Of a stretch of DNA of 64,000 nucleotides, positions 61,655 to 64,000 are shown in pieces. Positions within the stretch are counted from its first letter, which is position 1. Every line of letters begins with the position of its first letter. The notes under the pieces are model-generated. The model had not been told where the DNA came from and did no database searches. It was given only the letters and a program-made list of their open reading frames with translations. A program made the translations under genes and the position numbers. Location: contig JAHAYJ010000017.1 of NCBI GenBank assembly GCA_018384375.1, forward strand, positions 62,001 to 126,000, read 5' to 3'. Source of the DNA: Lachnospiraceae bacterium. GTDB lineage: Bacteria > Bacillota > Clostridia > Lachnospirales > Lachnospiraceae.

Positions 61655-63970
61655 ATGACAAAAAAGCAGAGACGACTTACGGTGGGCGTACTGGTAAGCG
61701 GCATTATGGATGAATTCACGGAGGCAGTATGCAGGGGAGTGATGCAGGCAGCAAAGACACTTGATGTGAATGTCGTAGTCCTGCCCGGAAAATATCTTGA
61801 CAGGGATTTGTGTGATAATCCGGAGCTGATGTATGAATATCAGTATAATACGATCTTTTCTTATGTTAAAAAGGAAAATGTGGATGCCATTATTGTGGCA
61901 GCAGGAAGTATTGGCTGTCATACCAGCAAGGAACGTATGGAGGAAATGCTGGCACAGTACAAGGGCATTCCCTGTGTGCTGGTTGCTTCCAAGCTGGATG
62001 GATATGTGGATGTTGCTTATGATAATTACAATGGTATCAGAGAAGGTCTGGAATATCTGATCAATCAGGTGAAATGTCGAAAGCTTGGAATGATCGGGGG
62101 GCCGATGTCCAGCTCAGATGCGGTAGAACGTAAGCAGGCATTCATAGAGACTTTGCAGGAACTCGGAGTGGAAACGCCGGATAGTCTGTATGTGGAGGGT
62201 GATTATTCCAGGCGGTGTAGGGAAGCCTTCTGTATGCTTCTTGACAGGAATCCGGATATAGAAGCGGTGTTTTGTGTTAATGATGAGACTGCTCTTGGCT
62301 TCTATGATGAGTTGAAAAAAAGAAATCTGGTTCCTGGTAAGGATATTTCTGTATTTGGTTATGATGATACGATCACGGCCGCAAAGACTCAGCCGTCCCT
62401 TTCCTCAGTCAAGGCAGATCCCGCAGAGCTTGGCGAAAATGCGCTGAAGATGGTACTTCGTATGGCATATGGAGAAAAAGTGGAAAGCAAGGTGATGCCT
62501 ACCAAGTTTGTTTTGCGTGAGTCCTTCTGCAAGGCAGCGGACCAGGAGGAGGAATTTGCTACCAGGATGCTTGAGAACAGTATTGACGGATACTTTGATG
62601 ATATCTTCTACCGCTATAAGCATGAGGAGATCAGGGAAGAAATGGAGGAGCTTCACAGAAACTTTAAAGAGCTGCTTCAAAAAATCATGATGCTTTATGA
62701 GCAGAGTGATGAGAAAACAGAATTATATATGGATATTCAAAGTGTACTGGACACCTTTTTGAGGAATGGTGCTGTGGAGTATGCTGACATGGGAAATCTT
62801 CTGGTAGTTTTTGAAAAGATTTATCATGCACTTCAGAAGAGGCAGACAGATTATGAGGACAAATTTGAACTAAGAGATCTTTTTTCCATTATTTATCGTA
62901 AGATCATCAAGGCTATGGATTATCGGTTTGGCTTGATGAAGGAAGCAGAAGAGAAAAATAATTACTCCATGAAGCTGTTTATCCGGGATATGCTTCAGTT
63001 TGAAAAGGGAAATGATCAAAGCTATGCGTCAAGACTGAATAATCTGGAGTGGTTGAACATTAGAAATGCTTTTATCTATGTATTTGAAAAGCCAATCATG
63101 CATTTGTATCGGGAAAAATTTGCTCCGCCGCATACTTTGTATTTGAAGGCTATCTTGAAGGAGGGAAAGGTAATCTCAGTTCCTGCCATTTCCCAGAAAT
63201 ACAGTATCAAAGATATTTTTCAGAATCATGGGGTTGAGACAGAGGAGAGAACCTCAATGGTACTTCTTCCGTTATTTTCCAACGAATTGCTGTACGGATT
63301 ACTACTTTGCGATCTGTCACCGGAGCTGTTTGTAAACGGTGAATTTCTGGTTAACCAGATGAGCTCCGCCATGAAAATGATTGCGCTGTTGAAATCAAAT
63401 GAGGAGATTCAGCAGCAGCTGGAGGAAAGTCTGGCAACTCTGAAGGAAAACAATATTGTGTTGGATAATCTTTCCCGTTCCGACAGTCTTACCGGTATTT
63501 TAAATCGAAGAGGCTTCTATGACGCGGCAGGAGAACTCCTTGAAGAGAACCGGAATACCGGCAGACGGACACTGGTTATCTATGTGGATATGAATAATCT
63601 AAAGATCATCAATGACAGATATGGGCATGAAGAAGGAGATTATTCGTTGCAGCTGATCGGTGAAATCCTTGCACAGAGCATGGCAGGAAAGGGGCTTGCA
63701 GGAAGAATCGGCGGAGATGAGTTTGCCTGCATTATGGAATATGAGACAGCCGGAGAGGGTACCGAAGTACTGACGGACATCTATAAAAGGTTTGATGAGA
63801 GTAATCTGGCAAGTGAGAAGCCCTATAATGTGACAGTCTGTGCAGGTGCCTGTGTGTTAAGCAGTACGGATACACTCACTTTGCAGGAAGCAATGACCCA
63901 GGCAGATGAAAAGCTGTATGAGATTAAGAAACTCAGGCCGAAGGAAGTTGCGAAAAAGACTTTTCCGTAA
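61655..63970 (+). CDS. Diguanylate cyclase with LacI-type ligand-binding domain
   Basis: Predicted 771-residue cytosolic protein without membrane helix or HTH. Residues about 8-300 match the periplasmic-binding/LacI sensor fold (LTVGVLVSGIMDEF, AVFCVNDETALGFYDELKKR, FGYDDTITAA). A helical middle region (about 310-580) follows, then a GGDEF domain with SLTGILNRRGFYDAA and an intact GGDEF at about 686-690, so c-di-GMP synthesis is likely. The RxxD inhibitory site upstream of GGDEF is absent. The start is set at ATG 61655, 9 bases after AGGAG; ATG 61619 has no ribosome site. It may link an intracellular small ligand to motility via the PilZ protein (inference). Confidence 0.88.
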   Translation: MTKKQRRLTVGVLVSGIMDEFTEAVCRGVMQAAKTLDVNVVVLPGKYLDRDLCDNPELMYEYQYNTIFSYVKKENVDAIIVAAGSIGCHTSKERMEEMLAQYKGIPCVLVASKLDGYVDVAYDNYNGIREGLEYLINQVKCRKLGMIGGPMSSSDAVERKQAFIETLQELGVETPDSLYVEGDYSRRCREAFCMLLDRNPDIEAVFCVNDETALGFYDELKKRNLVPGKDISVFGYDDTITAAKTQPSLSSVKADPAELGENALKMVLRMAYGEKVESKVMPTKFVLRESFCKAADQEEEFATRMLENSIDGYFDDIFYRYKHEEIREEMEELHRNFKELLQKIMMLYEQSDEKTELYMDIQSVLDTFLRNGAVEYADMGNLLVVFEKIYHALQKRQTDYEDKFELRDLFSIIYRKIIKAMDYRFGLMKEAEEKNNYSMKLFIRDMLQFEKGNDQSYASRLNNLEWLNIRNAFIYVFEKPIMHLYREKFAPPHTLYLKAILKEGKVISVPAISQKYSIKDIFQNHGVETEERTSMVLLPLFSNELLYGLLLCDLSPELFVNGEFLVNQMSSAMKMIALLKSNEEIQQQLEESLATLKENNIVLDNLSRSDSLTGILNRRGFYDAAGELLEENRNTGRRTLVIYVDMNNLKIINDRYGHEEGDYSLQLIGEILAQSMAGKGLAGRIGGDEFACIMEYETAGEGTEVLTDIYKRFDESNLASEKPYNVTVCAGACVLSSTDTLTLQEAMTQADEKLYEIKKLRPKEVAKKTFP

Positions 63971-64000
63971 AAGCATCTTGTGGTACAATGTAATAGCGCG

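Noticed and set aside
63971-64000. Promoter-like TACAAT at the right edge
   Set aside because: Too few bases remain to judge a -35, spacing or downstream gene.

Overview
The window looks like a chromosomal segment of a motile, spore-forming anaerobic Firmicute of the Lachnospiraceae type (Roseburia, Eubacterium or Butyrivibrio relatives). The signs are spore genes (gpr, spoIIP, sigK), a CodY regulator, a FliY-type flagellar switch with CheC and CheD, and a very long fla/che operon placed directly after codY as in Bacillus. Species assignment is an inference; no sequence search was run. No rRNA, tRNA, insertion sequence, prophage or CRISPR array was seen.

Layout. 1-85 is the 3' end of the RNase P RNA gene, followed closely by a small exported trypsin-like protease. 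At 810-2611 lies a self-contained radical SAM/SPASM plus TetR module, whose promoter is embedded in palindromes and carries two copies of one operator. rpsT is convergent with it, sharing a bidirectional terminator. From 3156 to 8491 come gpr, spoIIP, lepA and hemW. From 8614 to 11372 comes an apparent operon of sigK (without a pro-sequence), a degenerate HD-GYP protein and pilT. From 11546 to 15292 come comM, dprA, one pseudopilin and a short prepilin peptidase, a natural-transformation/type IV pilus set. topA and codY follow, each with a good promoter.

From 18723 to 53171 about 40 genes run on the plus strand with very small gaps or overlaps. They cover the rod, MS ring, switch, export ATPase, hook, motor, export gate (fliOPQR, flhBA), flhF/flhG, a PilZ c-di-GMP effector, cheB-A-W-C-D, the flagellar sigma factor fliA and four accessory membrane or coiled-coil genes. 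Together they build the basal body and hook, run chemotaxis, and make the sigma factor for late genes. Flagellin, filament cap and cheR are not in the window. Notable variations are a CheB without a receiver domain, a FlgD with an added helical module and acidic tail, and a FliY with a methionine/proline/glutamine repeat linker.

From 53368 to 57692 lie an exported threonine-rich protein and two polytopic GT-C glycosyltransferases, the first clearly of the PMT (protein O-mannosyltransferase) family. rpsB and tsf follow, with a promoter whose -35 lies in the loop of the preceding terminator and with a structured leader. The window ends with three overlapping membrane-protein genes, two with zinc ribbons, and a cytosolic diguanylate cyclase fused to a LacI-type ligand-binding domain.

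The most unusual items are the palindrome-embedded TetR/radical SAM control region, the threonine-rich protein beside PMT enzymes, the zinc-ribbon trio, the sugar-sensor GGDEF fusion, the receiver-less CheB and the modified FlgD. Start codons were re-chosen in many genes from Shine-Dalgarno spacing, so several differ from the ORF track.
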